From positions 3,038,001 through 3,102,000 of the forward strand of contig NZ_CP050154.1 in NCBI RefSeq assembly GCF_011617705.1: a stretch of 64,000 nucleotides of DNA, in the 5' to 3' direction. Below are positions 1-7,469 of this stretch, one piece after another; the stretch's first letter is position 1; the number at the start of each line of letters is the position of its first letter. The position numbers were made by a program, and so were the translations under genes. Below the pieces are notes generated by a model, which had not been told where the DNA came from, ran no database searches, and saw nothing but the letters and a program-made list of their open reading frames with translations. This DNA is from Brevibacterium limosum. GTDB lineage: Bacteria; Actinomycetota; Actinomycetes; Actinomycetales; Brevibacteriaceae.

Positions 1-111
1 CTTGAGGCCATCGGCGCCGATCTCCTCGAACTCGGTGACCGCAGCAGTGCAGAACGAGGCGCCGTCTGCGAGCCGGATTCGCGTCTCAGGGCGGGTGTTC
101 GCGGTGAGTGA
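1..111 (+). CDS. C-terminal end of an upstream gene, probably the ECF transporter ATPase (partial)
   Basis: An open frame enters from the left edge and ends in TGA at 109-111, giving about 36 residues (LEAIGADLLELGDRSSA, then an Arg/Glu-rich tail). Its stop lies inside the first codons of the next gene (GTG at 104), so the two are translationally coupled. In ECF vitamin transporters the ATPase gene commonly sits directly before ecfT, which is the main reason for this call; the visible tail contains no diagnostic ATPase motif. It could be any gene of the same operon. Confidence 0.45.
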   Translation, partial: LEAIGADLLELGDRSSAERGAVCEPDSRLRAGVRGE

Positions 112-949
112 GAGTCGCGATCAGCACGTTCGCCCCTCCCCCGAGGTTGCCTTTGAGGATCCGGGCCGGCTCATCCCCACGGTGCGCTCCACCGCTTTGG
201 CTCGGTGCAATCCGCTGACGAAGACCGGTGTCGCGCTCATCCTCATGGTGGCAGCGCTGCTGAGCATCGATCTGGTCTCTGCCGGGGTGGTGCTGCTCGC
301 AACAGTGCTGGCGCTGCCGGCGACGGGGCTCGATCTGGTCGCCGCGGCCAAGCGGCTGTGGTTCCTCCCGGCGGGTGCTCTGCTCGCCGCCTGGGGCACG
401 GCTCTGTTGGCGGAGAAGACCGGAGACGTGGTCGTCGACTTCGGACCCGTTCTGTTCACCACGGGTTCGTTGGCCGCGGCCGCGGCGATCTTCGTCCGTG
501 CACTGGCCCTGGCGATTCCGCTCATCGTGCTCGCGTCGACGATCGATCCGCGCGATCTGTCCGATGCGCTCATTCAGCATCTGCGTCTGCCCGAGGTCGT
601 CGTGGTCTCCGTCCTGGCGGCGTCCCGTCTGCTCGGACTGCTCGTCAGTGAGTGGCAGGTGCTGGCGATGGCCAGGCGGGCCCGAGGCGTCGCCCGCGGT
701 TCGCTGCTGCGGCGCACGAGCAGCCTCTTCAGCGGGGTGTTCGTTCTGCTCGTCGTCTCGATTCGCCGGGCAACGACCTTGGCGATGGCGATGGAGGGCC
801 GGGCATTCGGCCGACCGGGGCGCACCTGGCGCAGACAGTCCACCTTCGCGGCTCGAGACTACGCGGCGCTGCTCATCAGCCTGGCTGTCTGTGGGATCGC
901 GGTCGGTGCTGCTCACCTGCTCGGAGTATGGAACCCGATCATCGGCTGA
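104..949 (+). CDS. ecfT: Energy-coupling factor transporter transmembrane protein EcfT
   Basis: This is the membrane coupling subunit of an ECF-type ABC importer, which links two cytoplasmic ATPases to a vitamin- or metal-binding S component. The protein (281 aa from the GTG at 104) has several hydrophobic segments and, in the C-terminal half, the Arg-containing coupling-helix signature (MARRARGVARG) and a second one (AMEGRAFGRPGRT) that contact the ATPases. A longer frame begins at base 2, but the GTG overlapping the stop of the upstream gene is the more natural start. No S component is visible, so the substrate cannot be named; biotin (BioN-like) is possible. The family is secure, the substrate is not. 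Confidence 0.85.
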   Translation: MSESRDQHVRPSPEVAFEDPGRLIPTVRSTALARCNPLTKTGVALILMVAALLSIDLVSAGVVLLATVLALPATGLDLVAAAKRLWFLPAGALLAAWGTALLAEKTGDVVVDFGPVLFTTGSLAAAAAIFVRALALAIPLIVLASTIDPRDLSDALIQHLRLPEVVVVSVLAASRLLGLLVSEWQVLAMARRARGVARGSLLRRTSSLFSGVFVLLVVSIRRATTLAMAMEGRAFGRPGRTWRRQSTFAARDYAALLISLAVCGIAVGAAHLLGVWNPIIG

Positions 950-989
950 GACGAAGGCGCATCGTCGGAGCGGCTGCGCTTCCGAACAG

Positions 990-1532
990 TCAGAGCTGTT
1001 TGAGGAAGTCCTTGCCGAAGCCCCGCCATTCCTCAAGGGCTTCGGGACTGGGCAGCTTTGACACGGTGAGGACGAAGAGGGTCTTGCCCTCGGATTTCGT
1101 CTCGGCGGCGGCTTCGACCTTGATGCCGCCGTCGAGGTCGGCCCGCCAGAAGGAGCGCTTCGCCGTCTCCGAGGTGCGGGGTTCACCGTCGAGGGCCACC
1201 TCGTTGAGGGTGGACTCGATCAGGGAGGCGAACTTAACGATGAGTTCGGAACGGTCGCCGGGGATCGTGCGGGACACGGCGACGTCGAAGGTGCCATCGG
1301 CACGCTGACCGGGCACGCGACGACCGATCTCCTGCTCATAGGCCACGACTGCGCCCTGGACCCACCAGCCGTGGCTGTCGACTCTGCCCTCGAACTGGGG
1401 GTAGAGAGCGTCGGCGAGCTCTTTGTGGCTCGCCGACGCGCCCCCGGCCGCTTCGAGGCGAGCGCAGGTGTCTTCCCACTTCTCGCCGAGGGCCTTTTCG
1501 ATTGCCGGAATGTTCATCCCCTTGGTCGCCAT
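990..1532 (-). CDS. Uncharacterised protein with a C-terminal SRPBCC-like region
   Basis: This 180-residue soluble protein has an N-terminal part ending in a conserved-looking block (WWVQGAVVAYEQ followed by GRRVPGQ). Its C-terminal half resembles the SRPBCC/AHSA1 fold, including an amphipathic closing helix (ALEEWRGFGKDFLKQL). Proteins with this arrangement are common in Actinobacteria but have no assigned reaction. It is convergent with ecfT and lies 50 bp downstream of the monooxygenase-like gene on the same strand, so the two may be co-transcribed. No signal peptide or membrane segment is visible. Function is unknown. Confidence 0.7.
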   Translation of the reverse strand: MATKGMNIPAIEKALGEKWEDTCARLEAAGGASASHKELADALYPQFEGRVDSHGWWVQGAVVAYEQEIGRRVPGQRADGTFDVAVSRTIPGDRSELIVKFASLIESTLNEVALDGEPRTSETAKRSFWRADLDGGIKVEAAAETKSEGKTLFVLTVSKLPSPEALEEWRGFGKDFLKQL

Positions 1533-1582
1533 GGCAGGAGTCTAGTCGCTCACTCGACCGGGGATGAAGGTGCGGCGGGCGA

Positions 1583-1903
1583 TCAGTCGATCTTGAGTTC
1601 GCCCATCTCGTCCCAGCCTTCGCCGTCGATCTTGCGGGAGATGATCTTCGGGGTCGAGACCAGATGCGGGCGCATCGCTTCGAGACCGGCGGCGAAATGA
1701 TCGCTGGTCACGTGCGGTTCGGCTCCTTCGTCGGTGAACGCTTCGACGAGGACGAACTCGTTCGGGTTCTCCAGGCTCTTCGACCATTCGAAGAAGAGAT
1801 TGCCGGGTTCGGCGCGGGTCGCCTCGGTGAAGGCCCGAACGGCCTCGGGGAACTTCTCGACGCTTTCGGGTTTCACGTCATACTTCACGACGATGAAGAT
1901 CAT
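1583..1903 (-). CDS. Antibiotic-biosynthesis-monooxygenase (ABM) family protein, putative quinol monooxygenase
   Basis: This 106-residue single-domain protein matches the dimeric alpha/beta ABM fold: it opens with MIFIVVKYDVKPESVEKF, has the central FFEWSKSLENPNEFVLVEAF strand-turn-strand and ends with an HVTSDHFAAG helix. Small ABM proteins act on quinols or reactive aromatics, or serve as ligand-binding proteins, without a bound metal. The substrate cannot be read from the sequence. It is followed on the same strand by the SRPBCC-like gene, and a methyltransferase gene ends 76 bp upstream of it. Confidence 0.8.
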   Translation of the reverse strand: MIFIVVKYDVKPESVEKFPEAVRAFTEATRAEPGNLFFEWSKSLENPNEFVLVEAFTDEGAEPHVTSDHFAAGLEAMRPHLVSTPKIISRKIDGEGWDEMGELKID

Positions 1904-1979
1904 GGTGGTCTCTCCTTCAGCTGATCAGTTATGCGGGTCGTTCCCAGCTTAGTTCGGACGCACCTGCGAATCGACCGGA

Positions 1980-2582
1980 CTACAGCCTTTCGGCGATGAG
2001 GACGAGGAAGTCGCTGTCGGAGTCGAAGGGGCGCAGTTCCCAGGTCGAGAACTTCTGCTCGACGAACATCCCCGTGGCCTTGACGTCGTCGATGAATTCG
2101 TCGAAGTCGTAGCCGCGGCCTGCTCCGAAGCCCGAGACGAAGCGACCGCCGTGCTTGAGCGTTGATTTGATGTTGCCCAGGGTCTGTCGCCGGGAGGCCG
2201 GGTCGAGGAAGGACAGGACGTTTCCGGCGCAGAAGGCCACGTCGATCTCGTTGACCCCGGCACCGGCGAAGTCGAAGTCGGCGAGGTCGCCGGTGTGCCA
2301 TTCACCGCTGGGGAAGTCCTCCTCGGCGACGGAGATGAGGAATTCGTCGAGGTCGACGCCGAAGACAGTGTGTCCTTCATCGATGAGCAGTCCGCCCGCC
2401 CGGCCGGTTCCGCAGCCCGCGTCGAGGATGCGAGAGCCTCGCGGAGCCATGGCGTTGACGAACCTAGCCTCCCCGCCGATGTCGTGACCGGCGGCGGCGA
2501 GATCTCGCCACCGCTGCGCGTAATTCGCCGAATGGTCGGGGTTGGCCCTGCGTACTCTGTTCCACTGATGGTCGAAGCTCAT
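1980..2582 (-). CDS. Class I SAM-dependent methyltransferase
   Basis: The 200-residue protein carries the Rossmann methyltransferase motif I (ILDAGCGTGRAGGLL, about residues 50-65), a motif II-type acidic turn (VFGVDLDEF) and a later VAFCAGNVL strand. The family transfers a methyl group from S-adenosylmethionine; the acceptor is not indicated. The start is the ATG at 2582 (MSFDHQWNRVRRANPDHSAN). It lies 22 bp downstream of the LysR gene on the same strand and may be read with it. The fold assignment is firm; a specific name is not justified. Confidence 0.85.
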   Translation of the reverse strand: MSFDHQWNRVRRANPDHSANYAQRWRDLAAAGHDIGGEARFVNAMAPRGSRILDAGCGTGRAGGLLIDEGHTVFGVDLDEFLISVAEEDFPSGEWHTGDLADFDFAGAGVNEIDVAFCAGNVLSFLDPASRRQTLGNIKSTLKHGGRFVSGFGAGRGYDFDEFIDDVKATGMFVEQKFSTWELRPFDSDSDFLVLIAERL

Positions 2583-2604
2583 GACCTCATCCTAGGCCGG
2601 AACC

Positions 2605-3480
2605 TCATGCGAAGACGTCGGCGACCACCTCGGCGACGGCTCGGACCGGATCACTGGGATCCGGGGAGGTCAGCACGATGATCTCTCGTCCGCCCGCCTC
2701 GGTGACGGGGTGGAGGTCGACATCGGGCCCGCCCAACGACATCATGATCGGCGTCGCCAGGGTCAGACCGAGCCCGGTTCCGGCGAGCGCCAGTGCGACC
2801 GCGGTGTCGGTGACGATGTGGGTCTCCTTCGCATTGATTCCCAGCGCCGAGGTGGCCAACCGCATCGCTCGGCCGAAGAGCTCATCGGCAGGCGGGAGGA
2901 TCCAATCGGCGTCGGCCAGATCGGCATTGCCGGGTCGGGGCGTCCCCGCGGGGACGACGATGCCGAAGTCCTCGTCCGCCACGGCCTCCCAGCGCAGTCC
3001 GCGCATCGGCGGCAGCGGTACGGCCGGATAGTTGATTCCGATGCCTAAGTCGATGACTCCGTCGATCACGGCCGCCGACATGGTTTCGACGTTGATCTCC
3101 CGCGCCCGGACCTCGATATGCGGATGACGCTGCGCCAGTTCCCGCACCACCTTCGGCAGCGCCGTCGTCGACGCGGACCCGAAGACGCCGAGGGTGACCA
3201 TGGCTTCGCTGCGGAAGTTCCGACCGAGCATCGCCATCTCCGCCTGCTGCTGAGCGGCGAGGATGTTCCGGGCTCTGGGCAAGAGGGTCCGCCCGGCCTC
3301 AGCGAGGACGAGACCACGACCGCGTCGCCGGAACAGATCGGAAGCGACGACCTTGCGCAGCGCGGAGATGTGCTGGGACACGGCACCGACGCTGTAGCCG
3401 AGATGGTCGGCCGCCCGCGTCATCGATCCGAGTTCGGCCACAGCGACGAAGGTGCGCAGCTGTCCGAGCGTCCATGTCAT
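2605..3480 (-). CDS. LysR-family transcriptional regulator
   Basis: This 291-residue protein has an N-terminal winged helix-turn-helix (LRTFVAVAELGSMTRAADHLGYSVGAVSQ broken across residues 8-36) and a C-terminal periplasmic-binding-protein-like effector domain. It is transcribed divergently from the FAD oxidoreductase gene at 3659, with 178 bp between the two. That is the classic arrangement in which a LysR regulator controls both its own gene and the divergent catabolic genes. The effector is not known; by context it would be the amine or amino acid oxidised by the neighbouring enzymes. Confidence 0.92.
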   Translation of the reverse strand: MTWTLGQLRTFVAVAELGSMTRAADHLGYSVGAVSQHISALRKVVASDLFRRRGRGLVLAEAGRTLLPRARNILAAQQQAEMAMLGRNFRSEAMVTLGVFGSASTTALPKVVRELAQRHPHIEVRAREINVETMSAAVIDGVIDLGIGINYPAVPLPPMRGLRWEAVADEDFGIVVPAGTPRPGNADLADADWILPPADELFGRAMRLATSALGINAKETHIVTDTAVALALAGTGLGLTLATPIMMSLGGPDVDLHPVTEAGGREIIVLTSPDPSDPVRAVAEVVADVFA

Positions 3481-3509
3481 ACCAGCACTCCTCTGTCTTT
3501 AGATTTCTT

Positions 3510-3561
3510 GAACACGGTGTTCACAAACTCTCCCTTGCCCTTAAGTGTGGTGGCAACCACA
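3510..3561. promoter_or_regulatory. Two dyad-symmetric elements in the LysR/oxidase divergent promoter
   Basis: The intergenic region holds GAACACGGTGTTC (3510-3522, 6-bp arms around one base) and TGTGGTGGCAACCACA (3546-3561, 6-bp arms). Both fit the interrupted-dyad form of LysR binding sites, and they are spaced about 37 bp centre to centre between the divergent starts. This stretch is also less GC-rich than its surroundings, as expected for a promoter. The sites are seen directly; binding by the adjacent regulator is inference. Confidence 0.5.
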
Positions 3562-3608
3562 ATGAAGTCAAGGCACAATGGCCGACATCGTCGTCGGCCT
3601 TCTCCGCT

Positions 3609-3638
3609 GCCGAGGCGATCAACGGCGGTCGCCTCGGC
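3609..3638 (+). promoter_or_regulatory. Stem-loop in the 5' leader of the oxidase gene
   Basis: A perfect 10-bp stem (GCCGAGGCGA at 3609-3618, TCGCCTCGGC at 3629-3638) encloses a 10-nt loop. It ends about 10 bases before the ribosome-binding site (GAGGTG) of the gene starting at 3659. It has no following T-run, so it is not a typical terminator. It could stabilise the leader or modulate translation. Confidence 0.45.
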
Positions 3639-3658
3639 GGCAGACAGCGAGGTGAACC

Positions 3659-4861
3659 ATGGAATCCACAACCGCATCGACCACCGCACCAGACCCGACC
3701 GGAACCCTGCCCGCCGAGGCCTCGGTCGTCATCATCGGCGCCGGCGTCATGGGAGCAGCCATCGCTTTCCATCTGGCCGAACGCGGAGTCGAGGACATAG
3801 TCATCGTCGAACGCGACACTCCCGGAGCCGGATCGACGTCGAAGGCCGCCGGAGGGGTGCGCTGCCAGTTCTCCGACGAGGTCAACATCGCCTTGGCCGC
3901 CCGCGGGCTCGAGGTGCTGCGGAACTTCGAGGACGATTTCGGCGTCGACATCGATCTGGTCAGCAACGGCTACCTGTTCCTCCTCGACTCCGACGAGTGC
4001 GCACAGACCTTCGCCGCGAATGTGGCCCTGCAACAGAAGATGGGGCTTGATTCGCGGATGCTCACCGTCGCCGAGGTGGCCGAGCTGGCCCCGTACGTCG
4101 ACACCGAGGGGCTGGTGGCCGGGGCCTTCAACCCCGGCGACGGCCACTGCACACCGGAGGCCGTCGTCGCAGGCTTCGTCACCGCCGCCCGCGAGCGCGG
4201 AGTCACGGTGGTCAAGCACTGTGAGGTCACCGGGTTCGACACCGACGGCGGGACGGATCGCAGGGTCGCCTCGGTGGTCACGAATCAGGGCACGATCAAT
4301 TGCGAACAGGTCGTCGTCGCGGCGGGAGCCTGGTCCGGGCCCATCGGAGACATGGCCGGGGTCGACCTGCCGGTGAAGCCCTTGAGGCGGGAGATCATGG
4401 TCTCCGAACCCGTCGGCTTCGATACCTCGCGGATGCCCTTCACGATCGACTTCTCCACCAGCTACTACGTCCACCCGGAAGGGTCCGGTCTGCTGTTCGG
4501 CTGCCCCGATGAGGTCGATGACTGGTCCTTCAATGACAAACGCGACCCGAACTGGCTGGCCACCCTGGCCGAGCACATCGAAGCCCGCACCCCGGACCTC
4601 GGCGATGTCGAAGCGGGGCACGGGTGGGCGGGACTGTATGAGATGACTCCCGACCACAATGCGCTCATCGGTGAGGCCGAGGAGCTGCCGGGATTCTTCT
4701 ACGCCTGCGGGTTCTCCGGTCACGGCTTCCTCATGGGCCCGGCCGTCGGAGAGGTCGTCGCCGACCTCATGACCGGTCGCACCCCGTTCGTCGACGTGAC
4801 CCCCATGGACAAACGACGCTTCACCACCACCGGACTGCGCAAGGAGCTCAATGTGATCTGA
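3659..4861 (+). CDS. FAD-dependent amine/amino-acid oxidase (DAO family, sarcosine oxidase beta-like)
   Basis: The protein (400 aa) begins after a GAGGTG ribosome-binding site and has an N-terminal FAD-binding Rossmann motif (VVIIGAGVMGAAIAFHLAER, residues about 22-41). A conserved STSKAAGGVRCQF loop and the C-terminal GFSGHGFLMGPAVGEVVADL block that closes the FAD site are also typical of the DAO family. Such enzymes oxidise secondary amines or N-methyl/cyclic amino acids to imines. It is followed 104 bp later by a P6C-dehydrogenase-like aldehyde dehydrogenase and is divergent from a LysR regulator. A role as L-pipecolate (or related cyclic amine) oxidase is therefore plausible. The exact substrate is inference. 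Confidence 0.82.
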   Translation: MESTTASTTAPDPTGTLPAEASVVIIGAGVMGAAIAFHLAERGVEDIVIVERDTPGAGSTSKAAGGVRCQFSDEVNIALAARGLEVLRNFEDDFGVDIDLVSNGYLFLLDSDECAQTFAANVALQQKMGLDSRMLTVAEVAELAPYVDTEGLVAGAFNPGDGHCTPEAVVAGFVTAARERGVTVVKHCEVTGFDTDGGTDRRVASVVTNQGTINCEQVVVAAGAWSGPIGDMAGVDLPVKPLRREIMVSEPVGFDTSRMPFTIDFSTSYYVHPEGSGLLFGCPDEVDDWSFNDKRDPNWLATLAEHIEARTPDLGDVEAGHGWAGLYEMTPDHNALIGEAEELPGFFYACGFSGHGFLMGPAVGEVVADLMTGRTPFVDVTPMDKRRFTTTGLRKELNVI

Positions 4862-4965
4862 GCCCTCCGCCCACCCGACCTCGCCAGCCGACCTCCCCGG
4901 AATCGGCCACCCACCTCCGACCGGCCAAGCAGCCGATCGACTCAGCAGATGACGAAAGGACAGCA

Positions 4966-6501
4966 ATGACCGCACTGCCCACCGACCAGACCATCACCGA
5001 CCTCCTCACCTCGGGACTGAGCACCTGCGGGGTGGACACCTCCGTGCTTGAGGGGTCGGCCGCCTCGGCGAGCCTTCCTGCCCGCTCCCCCATCACGGGA
5101 CAGGACCTCGGCACGATCGCCGCGGACACTGCGGAGACGGCGGCGGACAAGATCGCCGCAGCTCAGACTGCGTTCGAGACCTGGCGGGACGTACCCGCTC
5201 CCGTCCGCGGCCAGCTGGTGCAGCGGTGGGGACAGCTGCTCGGCGAGCACAAGGAGGATCTGGCGAAGATCATCACCGTCGAAGCCGGCAAGACCCCATC
5301 GGAGGCGGCCGGTGAGGTGCAGGAGATGATCGACATCTGCGAATTCGCACTCGGTCAGTCCCGGCAGCTGTGGGGCAAGACCATGCCCAGCGAACGCCCT
5401 GGTCACCGGCTCATGGAAACGTGGCATCCCCTCGGCGTCGTCGGTGTCATCTCCGCATTCAACTTCCCCGTGGCCGTGTACTCCTGGAACACCGCCCTGG
5501 CCCTGGTCGCCGGTGACGCGGTCGTGTGGAAACCGTCGGAGAACGCCGTCCTCGCGGCCCTCGGGGCACAGTCCCTGCTGGCCCGGGCCGCCGCCGAGGT
5601 GGGGGCCCCGGAGAACCTCGCACCCGTTCTCGTCGGAGGCCGGGACATCGGTGATGTCATGGTCCGGGATGAACGCGTGGCCTTGGTCTCTGCGACCGGA
5701 TCGGTGCGGATGGGACGCGAGGTCGGACCCGTGGTGGCCGAGCGCTTCGGCAAGATCCTGCTCGAGCTCGGCGGCAACAATGCCGCGATCGTCGCCCCGA
5801 GCGCGGACATCGACCTGGCTCTGCGCGGAGTGGTCTTCGCCGCCGCCGGCACCGCAGGTCAGCGGTGCACGACCCTGCGGCGGCTCATCGTGCACGAGTC
5901 GATCGCCGATGAGTTCGTCGACAAGGTCGTCGCCGCGTACAAGACGCTGAGCATCGGATCGCCGACCGATGACGGGGTGCTCGTGGGACCGCTCATCAAC
6001 GAGACGTCGTTCGCGGCGATGCAGGCGGCCCTCAAGCAGGCAGAGGCAGAGGGCGGAGAGATCCTCTGCGGCGGCGGCCGGGTGCTCGCCGGTGAACGCC
6101 CGGACGCCCACTACGTCGAGCCTGCCGTAGTGCGCATGCCCGGACAGAGCGCAGTGGTCAAGGAGGAGACGTTCGCCCCGATCCTCTACGTCGTGACCTA
6201 TTCGGACCTCGATGAGGCACTCGAGATCCACAACGATGTGCCGCAGGGCCTGTCCTCGGCGATCTTCACTGCCGAACTCGCCGAGTCCGAGAAGTTCCTG
6301 TCCCGCTCCGACTGCGGAATCGCCAACGTCAACATCGGCACTTCGGGAGCTGAGATCGGCGGCGCCTTCGGCGGCGAGAAGGAGACCGGCGGCGGCCGGG
6401 AGTCGGGTTCGGATTCGTGGAAGGCCTATATGCGTCCGGCCACGAATACGATCAACTACTCCGGAGAGCTGCCGCTGGCGCAGGGAGTCGAGTTCCTCTG
6501 A
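4966..6501 (+). CDS. Aldehyde dehydrogenase, ALDH7-like (L-piperidine-6-carboxylate / aminoadipate semialdehyde dehydrogenase)
   Basis: This 511-residue NAD(P)-dependent dehydrogenase has the general-base Glu in LLELGGNNAAIV (E267) and the catalytic Cys in GTAGQRCTTLRR (C301). The spelling of these motifs, and the ending IGGAFGGEKETGGGRESGSD, are those of the ALDH7/antiquitin group, which oxidises alpha-aminoadipate semialdehyde (in equilibrium with piperidine-6-carboxylate). Paired with the preceding FAD oxidase it would complete lysine/pipecolate breakdown to aminoadipate. A ribosome-binding site (GAAAGGA) precedes the ATG. The family is secure; the pathway is inferred from context. Confidence 0.85.
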   Translation: MTALPTDQTITDLLTSGLSTCGVDTSVLEGSAASASLPARSPITGQDLGTIAADTAETAADKIAAAQTAFETWRDVPAPVRGQLVQRWGQLLGEHKEDLAKIITVEAGKTPSEAAGEVQEMIDICEFALGQSRQLWGKTMPSERPGHRLMETWHPLGVVGVISAFNFPVAVYSWNTALALVAGDAVVWKPSENAVLAALGAQSLLARAAAEVGAPENLAPVLVGGRDIGDVMVRDERVALVSATGSVRMGREVGPVVAERFGKILLELGGNNAAIVAPSADIDLALRGVVFAAAGTAGQRCTTLRRLIVHESIADEFVDKVVAAYKTLSIGSPTDDGVLVGPLINETSFAAMQAALKQAEAEGGEILCGGGRVLAGERPDAHYVEPAVVRMPGQSAVVKEETFAPILYVVTYSDLDEALEIHNDVPQGLSSAIFTAELAESEKFLSRSDCGIANVNIGTSGAEIGGAFGGEKETGGGRESGSDSWKAYMRPATNTINYSGELPLAQGVEFL

Positions 6502-6517
6502 CGCGCAATCGCCCTCA

Positions 6518-6578
6518 GGTCACGCGAAACTCGAAAAAGTCGTCGCCAGTGACGACTTTTTCGAGTTTCGCGTTGACC
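6518..6578. repeat. Long palindrome, copy 1 of a two-member family
   Basis: Arms at 6518-6544 and 6551-6578 pair along their whole length apart from one bulged base, with a 6-nt loop. The core contains CGAAACTCGAAAAAGTCGTC and its complement. It lies just after the aldehyde dehydrogenase stop, so it may terminate that transcript. It shares arm sequence and outer ends with the palindrome at 7218-7279, so the two are copies of one element, not independent terminators. Confidence 0.75.
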
Positions 6579-6621
6579 GAGCGAACCGGACGCACACAAC
6601 AGGACAAGGTATCCTGATAAC

Positions 6622-6846
6622 GTGAGTGAGAATCCGCTGCTGCCCGCTTCCTACGATGTCATGTGGTCCGGCATCGTCCTGCTGCTCGTCGTTCTGCTCA
6701 TCTGGGCCATGGTGAGCATCGCGCGATCGGGGCTCGATCCCCGGGTGAGACTCGTCTGGGCGATCATCGTCCTGCTGCTGCCCGTCGTCGGGCCGATCTG
6801 TTGGTTCATCGCGCGATCGCAGAAATCGGACACCGGCCTCAGCTGA
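6622..6846 (+). CDS. Small membrane protein with PLDc_N-type domain
   Basis: This 74-residue protein starts at a GTG and has two hydrophobic segments (MWSGIVLLLVVLLIWAMVSI and VWAIIVLLLPVVGPICWFIA) joined by a short charged loop (RSGLDPRVR). The second segment with PVVGPICWFI matches the small PLD-nuclease N-terminal (PLDc_N) family, found as stand-alone membrane proteins in Actinobacteria. No enzymatic activity is expected. It sits alone between the two palindromes and overlaps the convergent small gene at its 3' end. Confidence 0.65.
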   Translation: MSENPLLPASYDVMWSGIVLLLVVLLIWAMVSIARSGLDPRVRLVWAIIVLLLPVVGPICWFIARSQKSDTGLS

Positions 6847-7108
6847 AGGACCCCGAGTGCGAATCGCGATCAGCCGCACGAGCCGAAGAGTCCGAATGCT
6901 TCTCCTCCGATGAGTCTGAACGCCTCTCCTCCGCTGACACCCGTCGCCGGTGGTCGCGGATAATGAACGCGAGGCAGAGCAGCGCGCAGGCGGGAAAGAC
7001 GATGAGCGTGAGAATCCAAGGGCCGCCGGTCCGGAGATCCTCTTCGCCCGCCAGCACCGAGCTCGCCAGCCCCATACCCACTCAGAACGCCACAATGATG
7101 TCCCTCAT
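6839..7108 (-). pseudogene. Small two-helix membrane protein interrupted by an in-frame TGA at codon 9 (or a short GTG-started version)
   Basis: Reading from the ATG at 7108 gives MRDIIVAF, then TGA (7084-7082), then the same frame continues VGMGLASSVLAG and a clear membrane helix (ILTLIVFPACALLCLAFII). An acidic/Ser-rich tail (SDSSEEKHSDSS) follows. If the TGA were TGG (Trp) the protein would have two membrane helices. Translation could restart at the GTG (7081) that directly follows the stop. It overlaps the convergent PLDc_N gene by 8 bp. I do not recognise the family; the gene may be decaying, or the stop may be a sequence error. Confidence 0.45.
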
Positions 7109-7217
7109 GCCCCGTACTCTAGGTTCCGAGACACCACAGCACAAGACGACTTGCTGCCACCTCCGGACTCCGCTCAAGCAGCACGATCATCCCGTCCTAT
7201 AGTGCGTCGCTCCGCTC

Positions 7218-7279
7218 AGGTAACTCGAATCTCGAAGAACGCGTCGCCGGCGACGGGTTTTTCGAGATTCGCGTTACCT
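7218..7279. repeat. 62-bp near-perfect palindrome, copy 2 of the family
   Basis: The arms 7218-7248 and 7249-7279 match at 28 of 31 positions with no loop, so the element could extrude as a cruciform in DNA or fold as one RNA hairpin. Its outer ends (AGGTAAC and GTTACCT) and core (CGAATCTCGAA) match the palindrome at 6518-6578. It stands between the small membrane genes and map, about 190 bp before the map start. The leader that follows (7280-7469) holds no gene that I can support. Confidence 0.75.
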
Positions 7280-7469
7280 CACGCCGATCGCGGCGGGATG
7301 AAGAGTCCGCAGCGTCAGCACGCCCACGGCGGGCCGGGCTCCCTTCCTGCGGCTGTCTCCTTGCCCACAGATGTGGGTGCGGCCGCGACTTCGGGACTGC
7401 CGAGGACTAAAATCGAGCTTGGACCGGTGAACGCCGCATAAACCCTGCACTTCGTAGAAGGAGACCCCT

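Noticed and set aside
3521-4975. A 484-residue minus-strand frame opposite the FAD oxidase
   Set aside because: No domain and antisense to a well-supported gene with a ribosome-binding site.
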